Assembly: GCF_026107515.2 (NCBI RefSeq)
Contig: NZ_JAPCHW010000004.1
Coordinates: 186,001-250,000, forward strand
Length of the DNA: 64,000 nt
From: Glutamicibacter sp. MNS18
Lineage (GTDB): Bacteria > Actinomycetota > Actinomycetes > Actinomycetales > Micrococcaceae
Reading direction: 5' to 3'
The translations under genes and the position numbers were made by a program. Below are positions 38,072 through 46,339 of the stretch, in pieces (the first letter of the stretch is position 1; each line of letters begins with the position of its first letter). The notes under the pieces are model-generated. The model worked only from the letters and a program-made list of their open reading frames with translations. It was not told the DNA's origin and made no database searches.

Positions 38072-39070
38072 CTACCGCCAACCCAGCCGGTTCACCACCT
38101 CGCCGAGGTTGACCATGACCTCTTCGTTGTACTCGACGCCCAGCTGGTTGGGCAGGGCGAAGAGCAGGTAGTCGGCTTCGTTCATGGCCGCGTCGCGGTT
38201 GAACTTCTCCGCCAGTTCGTCCAGCGAGCCGGCATAGGTGGGACCGGAACGGGCCTGGCGCCCATCGAGTATTCCAACGGCGTCGCCGGCCTCTCGCCGG
38301 CCGAAGTACAGCTCATCGAGGTCGGTGAGCACCGGGAAGGCGCTGCGGGTGACGGCGCTGAGCCCACCGGTGGGGTGGGCGCTGGCGGCATGGGCCTCGC
38401 GGTAGCGCCTGATCTGGTCGGCCTGGGCCAGGTGGAAGCTGCGCCCGTCGTCCTCCAGCAACAGCGTGGAGGAGAGCAGGTTCATCCCGACCTCACCAGC
38501 CCAGATGCCCGAGGCGATGGATCCGGCGCCCCACCAGATGCGCTCGGATAACCCGGCGGAGACAGGGGAGATGGGGATGGGCCCGGAACCGTCGGCGGCC
38601 TGTGCGATGCCCTCCCCGGCAATGGCCGAACGGAAGCGGGCGGCGCGTTGGCGTGTCTCGGCAGACCAGTTCGATCCCTCGGGCAGCGGATAGCCGAATT
38701 GTCCCGGACCGTCGGACACCGGGGACGGGGCACCGCGGCTGATGCCCAGTTGCAGGCGTCCGCCGGCGACCGCGTCCGTGATGGCGGCCTCCTCGGCCAT
38801 GTACAAGGGGTTTTCATAGCGCAGGTCAACGACTCCGGTACCGACCTCAAGGGTGGTGGTCCGAGCGGCCATGGCGGCCAGCAACGGGAAGGGAGCGGAC
38901 AGCGAATCGGCGAAGTGGTGCACGCGCACCCAGGCTCCGTCGAACCCGGCTCGTTCGGCCGCCTCGGCCAGGGCGATCACCTGGCGGATCGCCGCAGGGC
39001 CATCGGGTACCGGAGAGGTTGGTGAGCCACCCCAGTGGCCGAAGGTGAGGAAACCGATCTTCTTGGGCAT
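38072..39070 (-). CDS. LLM-class flavin-dependent oxidoreductase
   Basis: Luciferase-like TIM-barrel monooxygenase/reductase (332 aa) using FMN or F420. Features: KIGFLTFGHWGG at the first strand, AERAGFDGAWVRVHHFAD, LEVGTGVVDLRYENPLYMAEEAA and LGISRGAPSP. The substrate is unknown. The distribution of basic residues does not distinguish FMN from F420. Start ATG at 39070. It is a single gene downstream of the DUF5671-like pair on the same strand with about 96 nt between them. Confidence 0.88.
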   Translation of the reverse strand: MPKKIGFLTFGHWGGSPTSPVPDGPAAIRQVIALAEAAERAGFDGAWVRVHHFADSLSAPFPLLAAMAARTTTLEVGTGVVDLRYENPLYMAEEAAITDAVAGGRLQLGISRGAPSPVSDGPGQFGYPLPEGSNWSAETRQRAARFRSAIAGEGIAQAADGSGPIPISPVSAGLSERIWWGAGSIASGIWAGEVGMNLLSSTLLLEDDGRSFHLAQADQIRRYREAHAASAHPTGGLSAVTRSAFPVLTDLDELYFGRREAGDAVGILDGRQARSGPTYAGSLDELAEKFNRDAAMNEADYLLFALPNQLGVEYNEEVMVNLGEVVNRLGWR

Positions 39071-39166
39071 CTGTGCATCCGTTCAGGCAGGGGACAAGGC
39101 GTTGACCTCATCCAGCTACAGCGATGCCGATGCCGGAATCATTCCCGTGCCGCGCGACGGGCGGGC

Positions 39167-40891
39167 CTACCCGGACCCGCTCCCGTCCCCTGCGGTGCCC
39201 GGTTGCAGCGGCAGGAACATGGTGTATTCCCCGTTGAGGATCACCATCGCCTGCTCGGTGCCCGCAGGCAGCGTCGCGATCCCGGAGGCGAGCGTGCCCA
39301 CGTCGGGGATCGGCTTGGAACTCATGTCGGTACGGATCAGGTGCTGCACCGGAATGCCGGTGGCCCTCTGCAGCTCGGCGGCCAGGTAGGCGTTGGCGGT
39401 GTCGGTGACCAACAGGATCGAGGCCGGTGCGGCACGGTGGGCCGCCCGGGTGGCGGGGACCCGGGTCACCGGGGTTGCCGCTGCGGGCACATCGTCCTCC
39501 TGGGCCCGGTCCCCGGCCGGGCCGCCGGCCAGCTGCTCCCGGTCGGCACGCCAGATGGCGAAGTGGTAGGCGAAGACCGCGGCGGTGGCCACCAGCAGGC
39601 CCAGGGCCGCGCGGACTTCCCCGATCAGGGTCGGGCCGGCCACATCCGGTGTGAGGAAGTGGGAGAAGATGCGGTAGCCGACCACCAGCAGGGCCACCAA
39701 TGCCACAACGGCGCTCACACCGAAGACCAGCACCAGGTAGATCCGACGGAACTCGGCAGGGGCATGGACCGCCGGACGCCAGAAGACCATCCAGGCCACC
39801 ATGCCGATGGCAAACAGGCAGATCCCGATGCGCAGCAGGTCGCCGGGGGTGTTGCCGACGAGGGAGGGGGAGAAGGTGGCCAACAGGGCGTTGATGATCA
39901 TCCCGAAACCGGTGGCGGCAATGGCCAGCGAGATCCCACTGACCACCTGCCGTCCGGCCTCACGCAGCCAACGGTCGCCGCCGGCCAGCACGGCGGCGAA
40001 ATAGACCCAGGACAGCGCGCCGGCCAGGGCGAAGCCCGCGGCCACCGGCAGTCCTTCGGCCATCCGCGTCGACAGCGCCGCCGGGTCGACGGGGACCGGC
40101 AACACGCTTGCCAGCGAAAAGACGGTTCCGAGCAGGGCGGCCACCGCGGAGGCGGCGACGGCCAGTACCAGCATGAGCTGGGCCAAGAAATCGCGTGCGG
40201 CAGACAACGGGATGCGGAACCAATGCCAGGCCCAGACCAGGAAATTGACCACTACCCAGACACCGATATTGGCCATCGCGGGCAGGCTGGCCGCCCCCGA
40301 GAGCTGGATCTGGCTTCCTTCGGGTAGCAGCACGCGGACCGCGATGGCCAGCAGGGCCGCGAAACTCAGCGCGGCCACCAGCAGGCAGTAGTAGCCGGCC
40401 ACCAGCCAGCCAAGGTTGCGCAGCAGCCGCGGAGCGAGCCGGCCATCAGCCAGGATCCGGTACTGCCAAAGGGCCAGCAGCCCCCAGGCCAACGCCGACC
40501 CGAGCTGGTCCTCCCAGATCGTGGGGCGCAACCCGGCCCATTGGCCCAGGACCGCGCTGGAGTAGTGGGCGCAGACCATGGTGGCGATCGCGTAGACTGC
40601 CGCGGCCTGCAGGGACCAGATGACCGAGGCGTTCTCACCCTGCCCGGTGAGGAACACCTTGATCCGCCGCCAGAGCAGCCAGGCCAGTGGGCCGGCGATG
40701 ATGAGCGAGGCCAGCGCCATCGGCAGTGGACTGGACCCGAAGTCGTCCACCGCGAACCCCTGGAGGGCGGAGGTGATGAGGCTGGATAACCCGGTGGTGA
40801 AGACCATGAGCAGGATGAACAGCAACCCGTGCAGCACCAGTTGGCGCACCGTGGTGGCCAGGGAGGACGGCGAAGTACCGGTGGTGGTCAT
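39167..40891 (-). CDS. Large DUF5671-like integral membrane protein
   Basis: 574-aa polytopic protein with about 12 hydrophobic helices over residues 10-450. It starts TVRQLVLHGLLFILLMVFTT and includes the recurring pattern of a bundle followed by LLWRRIKVFL, as in DUF5671 repeats. A soluble C-terminus follows (about 460-574) with ILLVTDTANAYLAAELQRAT and VILNGEYTMFLPLQPG, which looks like a small alpha/beta domain. No enzymatic motif is recognised. The frame is open to 41317 but that extension lies over the upstream gene; the ATG at 40891 begins 2 nt after that gene's stop. It is likely translationally coupled to it and part of the same unit. Confidence 0.75.
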   Translation of the reverse strand: MTTTGTSPSSLATTVRQLVLHGLLFILLMVFTTGLSSLITSALQGFAVDDFGSSPLPMALASLIIAGPLAWLLWRRIKVFLTGQGENASVIWSLQAAAVYAIATMVCAHYSSAVLGQWAGLRPTIWEDQLGSALAWGLLALWQYRILADGRLAPRLLRNLGWLVAGYYCLLVAALSFAALLAIAVRVLLPEGSQIQLSGAASLPAMANIGVWVVVNFLVWAWHWFRIPLSAARDFLAQLMLVLAVAASAVAALLGTVFSLASVLPVPVDPAALSTRMAEGLPVAAGFALAGALSWVYFAAVLAGGDRWLREAGRQVVSGISLAIAATGFGMIINALLATFSPSLVGNTPGDLLRIGICLFAIGMVAWMVFWRPAVHAPAEFRRIYLVLVFGVSAVVALVALLVVGYRIFSHFLTPDVAGPTLIGEVRAALGLLVATAAVFAYHFAIWRADREQLAGGPAGDRAQEDDVPAAATPVTRVPATRAAHRAAPASILLVTDTANAYLAAELQRATGIPVQHLIRTDMSSKPIPDVGTLASGIATLPAGTEQAMVILNGEYTMFLPLQPGTAGDGSGSG

Positions 40892-40893
40892 GG

Positions 40894-41352
40894 CTAGTAC
40901 CCCAGTTCCTCGGCGGTGCACAACGAGAACGACCACGGGGCCGTGGTCACCTTCCAGTGTCCGTCGACCCGTTCCAGTTCGAACAGGTCGTCGTACGCGC
41001 CCTGGGCGATGGAGAAGGGGCCGCCCAGGTAGGTGTCGGTCAACCGGATATGCACGGTGGCCCGGTCCCCGTTTTCGGTGACCGAGAGCAGATCCACCCC
41101 CGGCTGGCCATCCACGCCGAAATCGTTGCAGGCCCGGTCGCCCGGTTGCGACGAATGGGCCCGGACCTCGTCCCAGTCGCCATTGAGATAGGCCACGGTG
41201 TAGGCCTGGACGGCGGCCTGCGGCGAGCCGGCCGGCAACGAGGCCGGGGAGGGACGGGAGAGGACCATCACGAACGCCGTGACGATCACCACCGCGCACA
41301 CTGTGGCCAAAACCCACAGGGCCCGGCGCGCCGGGGAAGCGATACTAGTCAT
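40894..41352 (-). CDS. Membrane-anchored NTF2-like small protein
   Basis: A 152-aa protein. The single N-terminal hydrophobic segment (about 10-32, LWVLATVCAVVIVTAFVMVL) has basic residues before it, so it is an anchor or uncleaved signal. The extracytoplasmic domain has the pattern of NTF2-like/DUF4878-type folds: AAVQAYTVAYLNGDWDEVRA, then strands with TENGDRATVHIRLTD, and ends FELERVDGHWKVTTAPW. No catalytic site is seen. It sits directly upstream of the DUF5671-like gene (2-nt gap), suggesting the two products work together at the cell surface. Confidence 0.72.
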   Translation of the reverse strand: MTSIASPARRALWVLATVCAVVIVTAFVMVLSRPSPASLPAGSPQAAVQAYTVAYLNGDWDEVRAHSSQPGDRACNDFGVDGQPGVDLLSVTENGDRATVHIRLTDTYLGGPFSIAQGAYDDLFELERVDGHWKVTTAPWSFSLCTAEELGY

Positions 41353-41454
41353 GGCTCAATTGTCGACTGCTTCCGGGACCCACGCCAGCTTCCGGCGGTA
41401 TCGGTTTGATCAAGATCTCACCTGCAATCCGCCAGTCTTTGAGATAATGGGTCG

Positions 41455-42648
41455 GTGACCCTGCTGACTGATACCCCCGCCACCACCCGGACACCAACGA
41501 AACTCGAGCTGCCGCCCCTGCAATTGGGCAAGCACCGCATCGAGACCCCGGTGGTGCTCGCACCCATGGCCGGGATCACCAACCGGGCCTTCCGTCGGCT
41601 CTGCCGCGAGTACGGCGGCGGCGTTTACGTGACCGAAATGGTCACCGCCCGCGCCCTGGTGGAACGCAACCAGGAATCCATGCGGATCATCTCGCACGAC
41701 GCCGACGAGGAACTTCGCTCCATCCAGATCTACGGGGTGGATCCCAAGACGGTGCGCGCCGCGGTGCGGATGGTGGTGGACGAGGGACTGGCCGACCACG
41801 TGGATCTGAACTTCGGCTGCCCGGTACCCAAGGTGACCCGCAAGGGCGGCGGTGCCGCCCTGCCGTGGAAAACCGGCCTGTTCACCTCGATCATCGAGGC
41901 CGCCACCAGCGAGGCGGCCAAGGGGGATATCCCGCTGACCATCAAGATGCGCAAGGGCATCGACGAGGACCACCTGACCTACCTGGACTCGGCCAAGATC
42001 GCCCGCGACCACGGGGTCGCCGCAGTTGCCCTGCACGGACGCACCGCGCGCCAGCACTACGCCGGCCAGGCGGACTGGGATGCCATCGCCACCCTGCGCG
42101 AAGCCCTGCCCGATGTGCCGGTGCTGGGCAACGGGGATATCTTCTCCGCAGAGGATGCGGTGCGCATGGTCCAGCAGACCGGCATCGACGGGATCGTCGT
42201 GGGCCGCGGTTGCCAGGGACGGCCCTGGCTTTTCGGTGATTTGCAGGCCGCCTTCGAAGGGCGTGCCGAGCGGTTCCGTCCGGGGCTGCGCAAGGTGGCC
42301 GATACCGTGTACCGCCACGGCGAACTGCTCACCGAGTTCTTCGAAGACGAGTCCAAGGGCATGCGCGATATCCGCAAACACATGGCCTGGTATTTCAAGG
42401 GCTACCCGGTGGGCGGGGAAATCCGTTCGGAACTGGCCAAGGTGCCTACCCTTGAGGCACTGCGCGGATTGCTGGACTCGCTGGATCTGGACATGCCCTA
42501 CCCGGGGGCGGACGCCGAGGGCACACGCGGGCGGGCCGGGCACCCGAAGAAGACCCACCTGCCCGACGGCTGGTTGGACAGCCGGGACATGGACGAGAAG
42601 CACAAGGCGATGATCGCGGCCGCCGAGCTGGACATCTCCGGTGGATAA
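41455..42648 (+). CDS. dusB: tRNA-dihydrouridine synthase
   Basis: FMN-dependent enzyme (397 aa) reducing uridines in tRNA D-loops. TIM-barrel motifs: LAPMAGITNRAFRRLCREYG, VDLNFGCPVPKVTRKGGGAA (with the catalytic Cys in GCP), LHGRTARQHYAG and VLGNGDIFSAEDA. A C-terminal helical recognition domain follows (MRDIRKHMAWYFKG). DusB is the usual single Dus in actinobacteria. A GTG at 41455 starts it, with GATAAT 6 nt before it, another leaderless-type start. dgt follows 40 nt downstream. Confidence 0.94.
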   Translation: MTLLTDTPATTRTPTKLELPPLQLGKHRIETPVVLAPMAGITNRAFRRLCREYGGGVYVTEMVTARALVERNQESMRIISHDADEELRSIQIYGVDPKTVRAAVRMVVDEGLADHVDLNFGCPVPKVTRKGGGAALPWKTGLFTSIIEAATSEAAKGDIPLTIKMRKGIDEDHLTYLDSAKIARDHGVAAVALHGRTARQHYAGQADWDAIATLREALPDVPVLGNGDIFSAEDAVRMVQQTGIDGIVVGRGCQGRPWLFGDLQAAFEGRAERFRPGLRKVADTVYRHGELLTEFFEDESKGMRDIRKHMAWYFKGYPVGGEIRSELAKVPTLEALRGLLDSLDLDMPYPGADAEGTRGRAGHPKKTHLPDGWLDSRDMDEKHKAMIAAAELDISGG

Positions 42649-42688
42649 CCGGCAAGCCACCGGATAAATAGTCACTAGACTGGGATGT

Positions 42689-43972
42689 ATGACCGAACTA
42701 CACGGGTATACCGAAGCTGATCAGGAACGCTGGGTTACCGAACCGGCCAAGAAGGCCTACCGGACCGCGTTCGAACGTGATCGTGCCCGCGTGCTGCATT
42801 CCTCGGCATTGCGCCGGCTCGGGGCCAAAACCCAGGTGGTGGCCCCGTACTCCGATGACTTCGTGCGGACCCGGCTGACCCACTCGCTGGAAGTGGCGCA
42901 GGTGGGACGCGAGCTGGGTGCCGCCTTGGGGTGCGATCCCAATGTGGTGGACACCGCCTGCCTGGCCCATGACCTGGGCCACCCGCCCTTCGGCCACAAC
43001 GGGGAGAAGGCGCTGGACGAACTGTGCGGTCAGATCGGCGGTTTCGAGGGCAACGCGCAGACCCTGCGGCTGCTGACCCGGCTGGAGACCAAGACCTTCC
43101 GGCACAACGGTGCCTCCGCCGGACTGAACCTGTCCAGGGCCTCCCTGGATGCCTCCTGCAAGTACCCGTGGACCCGTGAAGGGGCCCCGATCCGGCATGG
43201 GAAGAAGACAGCGAAGTTCGGCGCCTACGTGGATGACCTGCCGGTGTTCAACTGGTTACGCGAAGGCCCGGGCACCGTGCCTGAACAGGTGTGCATGGAA
43301 GGCCAGGTCATGGACCTGGCCGACGATATCTCCTACTCGGTGCACGATGTGGAGGACGCGATCGTGGCCGGGAACCTGCAGCTGCGCTGGCTGCGCGATA
43401 GCATGCAACGCGACCGGGCCCTGGAGGTCACCCGCCAGTGGTACCTGCCGGGCACCGAGGAAAGCGATATCGAAGCGGCCCTGGCCCGGCTGGAGAACAC
43501 CGCCGAATGGGTGCCGCACGCCGATGGTTCGCGCCGTTCGATGGCCGCGCTGAAGGATATGACCAGCCAGTTCATCGGTCGGTTCTGCCAGGCGGCCATG
43601 GATGCCACCCGGGCCGAGTACGGCAACGGGGCGTTGACCCGGTACAACGCGCAGCTGATCGTCCCCGAGCAGACCGATCACGAGATTGCGGTGATGAAGG
43701 GCATCGCCGCAACCTATGTGATGACCGACGAGGACCGCCAGCCGCTGTATGTGGAGCAGCGGGCGTTGCTCACCGACCTGGTCAGCCTGTTGATGGAAAC
43801 CGAGGACAAGTACCTGGAGCCGATCTTCGCCGCGGATTGGCGCGATACCGCCGATGATGCGGCCCGGTTGCGGGTGGTGGTGGACCAGGTGGCTTCGCTG
43901 ACCGATGCCTCGGCCAAGGAATGGCATGCCACCCTGGTCAGGGGCGAGAGCTTCAACGAACGCCTGTTCTAG
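42689..43972 (+). CDS. dgt: Deoxyguanosinetriphosphate triphosphohydrolase-like protein
   Basis: HD-domain dNTPase (427 aa) hydrolysing dNTPs to nucleoside and triphosphate, lowering dNTP pools. The metal-binding HD ligands are in RTRLTHSLEVAQVGREL, CLAHDLGHPPFGHNGEKAL and DLADDISYSVHDVEDAI. Length fits the bacterial dGTPase type-2 subfamily. The ATG is preceded by TAGACT (42676-42681) with a 7-nt spacer, a leaderless-type start. It lies between dusB and dnaG; the dgt-dnaG pairing is common in actinobacteria. Confidence 0.93.
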   Translation: MTELHGYTEADQERWVTEPAKKAYRTAFERDRARVLHSSALRRLGAKTQVVAPYSDDFVRTRLTHSLEVAQVGRELGAALGCDPNVVDTACLAHDLGHPPFGHNGEKALDELCGQIGGFEGNAQTLRLLTRLETKTFRHNGASAGLNLSRASLDASCKYPWTREGAPIRHGKKTAKFGAYVDDLPVFNWLREGPGTVPEQVCMEGQVMDLADDISYSVHDVEDAIVAGNLQLRWLRDSMQRDRALEVTRQWYLPGTEESDIEAALARLENTAEWVPHADGSRRSMAALKDMTSQFIGRFCQAAMDATRAEYGNGALTRYNAQLIVPEQTDHEIAVMKGIAATYVMTDEDRQPLYVEQRALLTDLVSLLMETEDKYLEPIFAADWRDTADDAARLRVVVDQVASLTDASAKEWHATLVRGESFNERLF

Positions 43973-44071
43973 GCGGGGGCGTCGCCGGGGCGACGCACCG
44001 GTGGGTTTGTCCGTCCACAGCCGGTGGGCGGCGGGGAACGGAAGCGGGCAACCGCTTCTAGAGTGAGGGTC

Positions 44072-45952
44072 ATGGCAGGGCTGATTAGACGCGAAGACAT
44101 CGACGAGGTGCGCAACCGCATCGACCTGAAGGAGATCGTCGATTCCTACGTGACGCTGAAATCCGCGGGCGTGGGGTCCTACAAGGGGTTGTGCCCGTTC
44201 CACGATGAGCGCAGCCCTTCCTTCCACATCCGACCCCAGCTGGGCACCTTCCACTGCTTTGGCTGTGGTGAATCAGGCGACGTGATCGCCTTCATTCAGA
44301 AGATGGACCACTCCTCCTTCAGCGAGACCGTGGAAACCCTGGCCGCACGCATCGGCTACGAACTGCGCTACGAGGACGGCGGGACCGGTCCGCGCAAGGA
44401 GGAATACGGTAAACGGCAACGTCTGGTCGATGCCCACAAGGTCGCCGAGGAGTATTTCCGCACCCAACTGGGCAGCCAGGAAGCGGAGATCGCCCGCGGA
44501 TTCCTGAACGATCGCGGGTTCGACCCGGAGGCGGCGACCCGGTTTTCCGTAGGGTATGCTCCCAAGGGATGGGACGGGCTGCTCAAGCACCTGCGTTCCA
44601 AGGGGTTTGTCGACGAGGAACTGAAGCTCACCGGCATGTTCTCCGAGGGCAACCGGGGGATCTATGACCGCTTCCGTGGCCGGCTGGTCTGGCCGATCCG
44701 CGATCTGGCCGGGGCGACCATCGGTTTCGGCGCCCGCAAGCTCCATGAGGACGACCAGGGGCCGAAGTACCTGAATACCCCCGAAACCCAGTTGTACAAG
44801 AAATCCCAGGTGCTCTACGGTATCGACCTGGCCAAGAAGCAGATCTCGAAGAACCGGCAGATCGTCGTGGTGGAAGGCTACACCGATGTGATGGCCTGCC
44901 ATCTGGCCGGGATCACCACCGCGGTGGCCACCTGCGGTACGGCTTTTGGCACCGACCACATCAAGATCGCCCGCCGCCTGCTGCAGGACGACGGAAGCGG
45001 TGGCGAGGTCATCTTCACCTTTGATGGTGACGAGGCAGGACAAAAGGCCGCCCTGCGGGCCTTCGAGGAAGACCAGCGGTTCATCGCCCAGACCTATGTC
45101 TGTGTCGAGCCGACCGGTGCGGACCCCTGTGACCTGCGTTTGTCCCGTGGGGACGAGGCGGTCCGTGAACTGATCGAGCTCAAGCGCCCGCTGTTCGAAT
45201 TCGCGATCCGCGCCGAGCTGAAGAAGTTCAACCTGAATACCGTGGAAGGCCGGGTCCAGGCGCTGCGCAAGACCGCGCCGATCGTCGGGCAGATCCGTGA
45301 CTCGGCGATCCGCCCGGGCTATGCCCGGGAACTGGCCGGATGGCTGGGCATGGACAATGACGACGTGAACCGGGCGGTGGGCGGTGCCATCCGGCGGGCC
45401 CGGCTACCGCGTTCGTCCCATACCGACACGGTGCCGGTCACCCAACCGGTGGACGGCGTACCGGCCCCGGCCCCGGCCTTCGAACGCCCCGACCACCGCG
45501 ATCCGGTGGTCAGGTTGGAACGCCAGGCCCTGGAAGTGGTAATCCAGCAGCCGCAGCGTCTGGGCAGCGAACAATGGCAGGCCTTCTACGAGGCACGGTT
45601 CATGGCCCCGGCCCATGCCGCGGTGCACTCGGGGATCGTGGCGGCCAGTGCCGCAGGCGCCTCGGCCACCGCGTGGGTCGAGGTGATTCGTGATGAGGTT
45701 CCCGAACAGCTGCGCTCGCTGGTCTCGGAAATCGCCGTCACCGCGATTCCGGCATCGGATGAAAACAGCCTGGCCCGCTATTGCACGGACATCATCAACG
45801 GGCTGATTGAGCTTCAAATCACACACCGTAAGGCGGAGTTGATTGGACGGTTGCAGCGCGCCGAAATGGAACCCGAAGGCGAGGAATATTCCCAGATCAA
45901 CAGGGAATTGATGGAGCTGGAGATGCGCCGGCGGATCCTGCGCGGCAACTAG
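44072..45952 (+). CDS. dnaG: DNA primase
   Basis: Primase (626 aa) synthesising RNA primers for replication. The N-terminal zinc-binding domain is CPFHDERSPSFHI with CFGCGESGDVIAF. The RNA-polymerase core has GFGARKLHEDDQGPKYLNTP. The TOPRIM motifs are VVVEGYTDVMACHLAG and TFDGDEAGQKAAL. The C-terminal DnaB-binding helical domain runs from about residue 490. The frame opens at 44024, but the ATG at 44072 gives MAGLIRREDIDEV, the canonical start. TAGAGT is 7 nt upstream, overlapping a GAGGG that could also serve as a ribosome binding site. Confidence 0.97.
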   Translation: MAGLIRREDIDEVRNRIDLKEIVDSYVTLKSAGVGSYKGLCPFHDERSPSFHIRPQLGTFHCFGCGESGDVIAFIQKMDHSSFSETVETLAARIGYELRYEDGGTGPRKEEYGKRQRLVDAHKVAEEYFRTQLGSQEAEIARGFLNDRGFDPEAATRFSVGYAPKGWDGLLKHLRSKGFVDEELKLTGMFSEGNRGIYDRFRGRLVWPIRDLAGATIGFGARKLHEDDQGPKYLNTPETQLYKKSQVLYGIDLAKKQISKNRQIVVVEGYTDVMACHLAGITTAVATCGTAFGTDHIKIARRLLQDDGSGGEVIFTFDGDEAGQKAALRAFEEDQRFIAQTYVCVEPTGADPCDLRLSRGDEAVRELIELKRPLFEFAIRAELKKFNLNTVEGRVQALRKTAPIVGQIRDSAIRPGYARELAGWLGMDNDDVNRAVGGAIRRARLPRSSHTDTVPVTQPVDGVPAPAPAFERPDHRDPVVRLERQALEVVIQQPQRLGSEQWQAFYEARFMAPAHAAVHSGIVAASAAGASATAWVEVIRDEVPEQLRSLVSEIAVTAIPASDENSLARYCTDIINGLIELQITHRKAELIGRLQRAEMEPEGEEYSQINRELMELEMRRRILRGN

Positions 45953-45996
45953 TGGCGGGGTTTTGGATTTTGCCCGCGACTCGGGTAAAGTTATAT

Positions 45997-46082
45997 CTCG
46001 TTGCAATCCTCCATAGCTCAATTGGCAGAGCATTCGACTGTTAATCGAAGGGTTACTGGTTCAAGTCCAGTTGGAGGAGCTT
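45997..46082 (+). repeat. 86-bp direct repeat, copy 1 (contains tRNA-Asn)
   Basis: Identical base for base to 48992-49077, from CTCGTTGCAA through the tRNA to GGAGCTT. The copies are 2,995 bp apart and enclose an MFS gene and a glycosyltransferase gene. Confidence 0.95.
46007..46079 (+). tRNA. tRNA-Asn (GTT), copy 1
   Basis: A 73-nt cloverleaf: acceptor TCCTCCA pairs with TGGAGGA, D-arm GCTCAATTGGCAGAGC, anticodon arm TTCGA-CTGTTAA-TCGAA with anticodon GTT, T-arm ACTGG-TTCAAGT-CCAGT and discriminator G. CCA is not encoded. A TTATAT hexamer ends 10 nt upstream of the tRNA, with T-rich sequence before it, suggesting a promoter. Confidence 0.96.
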
Positions 46083-46086
46083 ACCG

Positions 46087-46119
46087 AGGTCCTGATCCGC
46101 ACTCAGCGGATCAGGACCT
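46087..46119 (+). terminator. tRNA-Asn copy 1 terminator
   Basis: Perfect 14-bp inverted repeat (46087-46100 / 46106-46119) with a 5-nt loop, followed by TTTCC. Copy 2 has a recognisably related but diverged hairpin. Confidence 0.85.
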
Positions 46120-46255
46120 TTCCATTTTCCCTGCCGATCAATGTGCCGCTGCGCCCCGGAGGTACACGTCGGCGGCAACGACAAACGCCGGGGCGGCCAT
46201 CGAAGTCCGGCAAGACGTTAGCGATGTCCGGAACTCCGTGTCAACATGAACGACC

Positions 46256-46290
46256 AGACCAGACCAGACCAGACCAGACCAGAACAGACC
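46256..46290. repeat. Pentanucleotide tandem repeat (AGACC)7
   Basis: Seven consecutive AGACC units, the sixth mutated to AGAAC, in the non-coding gap downstream of the minus-strand MFS gene. The rest of this 220-bp gap holds nothing recognisable. Confidence 0.9.
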
Positions 46291-46339
46291 GGGGCCGCGC
46301 AGGGGTTTTTGTGCTACCCGGGACGTGGTGGAGTGGTAT

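Noticed and set aside
40892-41317. Upstream extension of the DUF5671-like gene to 716 codons
   Set aside because: The extra part overlaps the NTF2-like gene in another frame and has low-complexity Arg/Gly composition; the ATG at 40891 follows that gene's stop by 2 nt.
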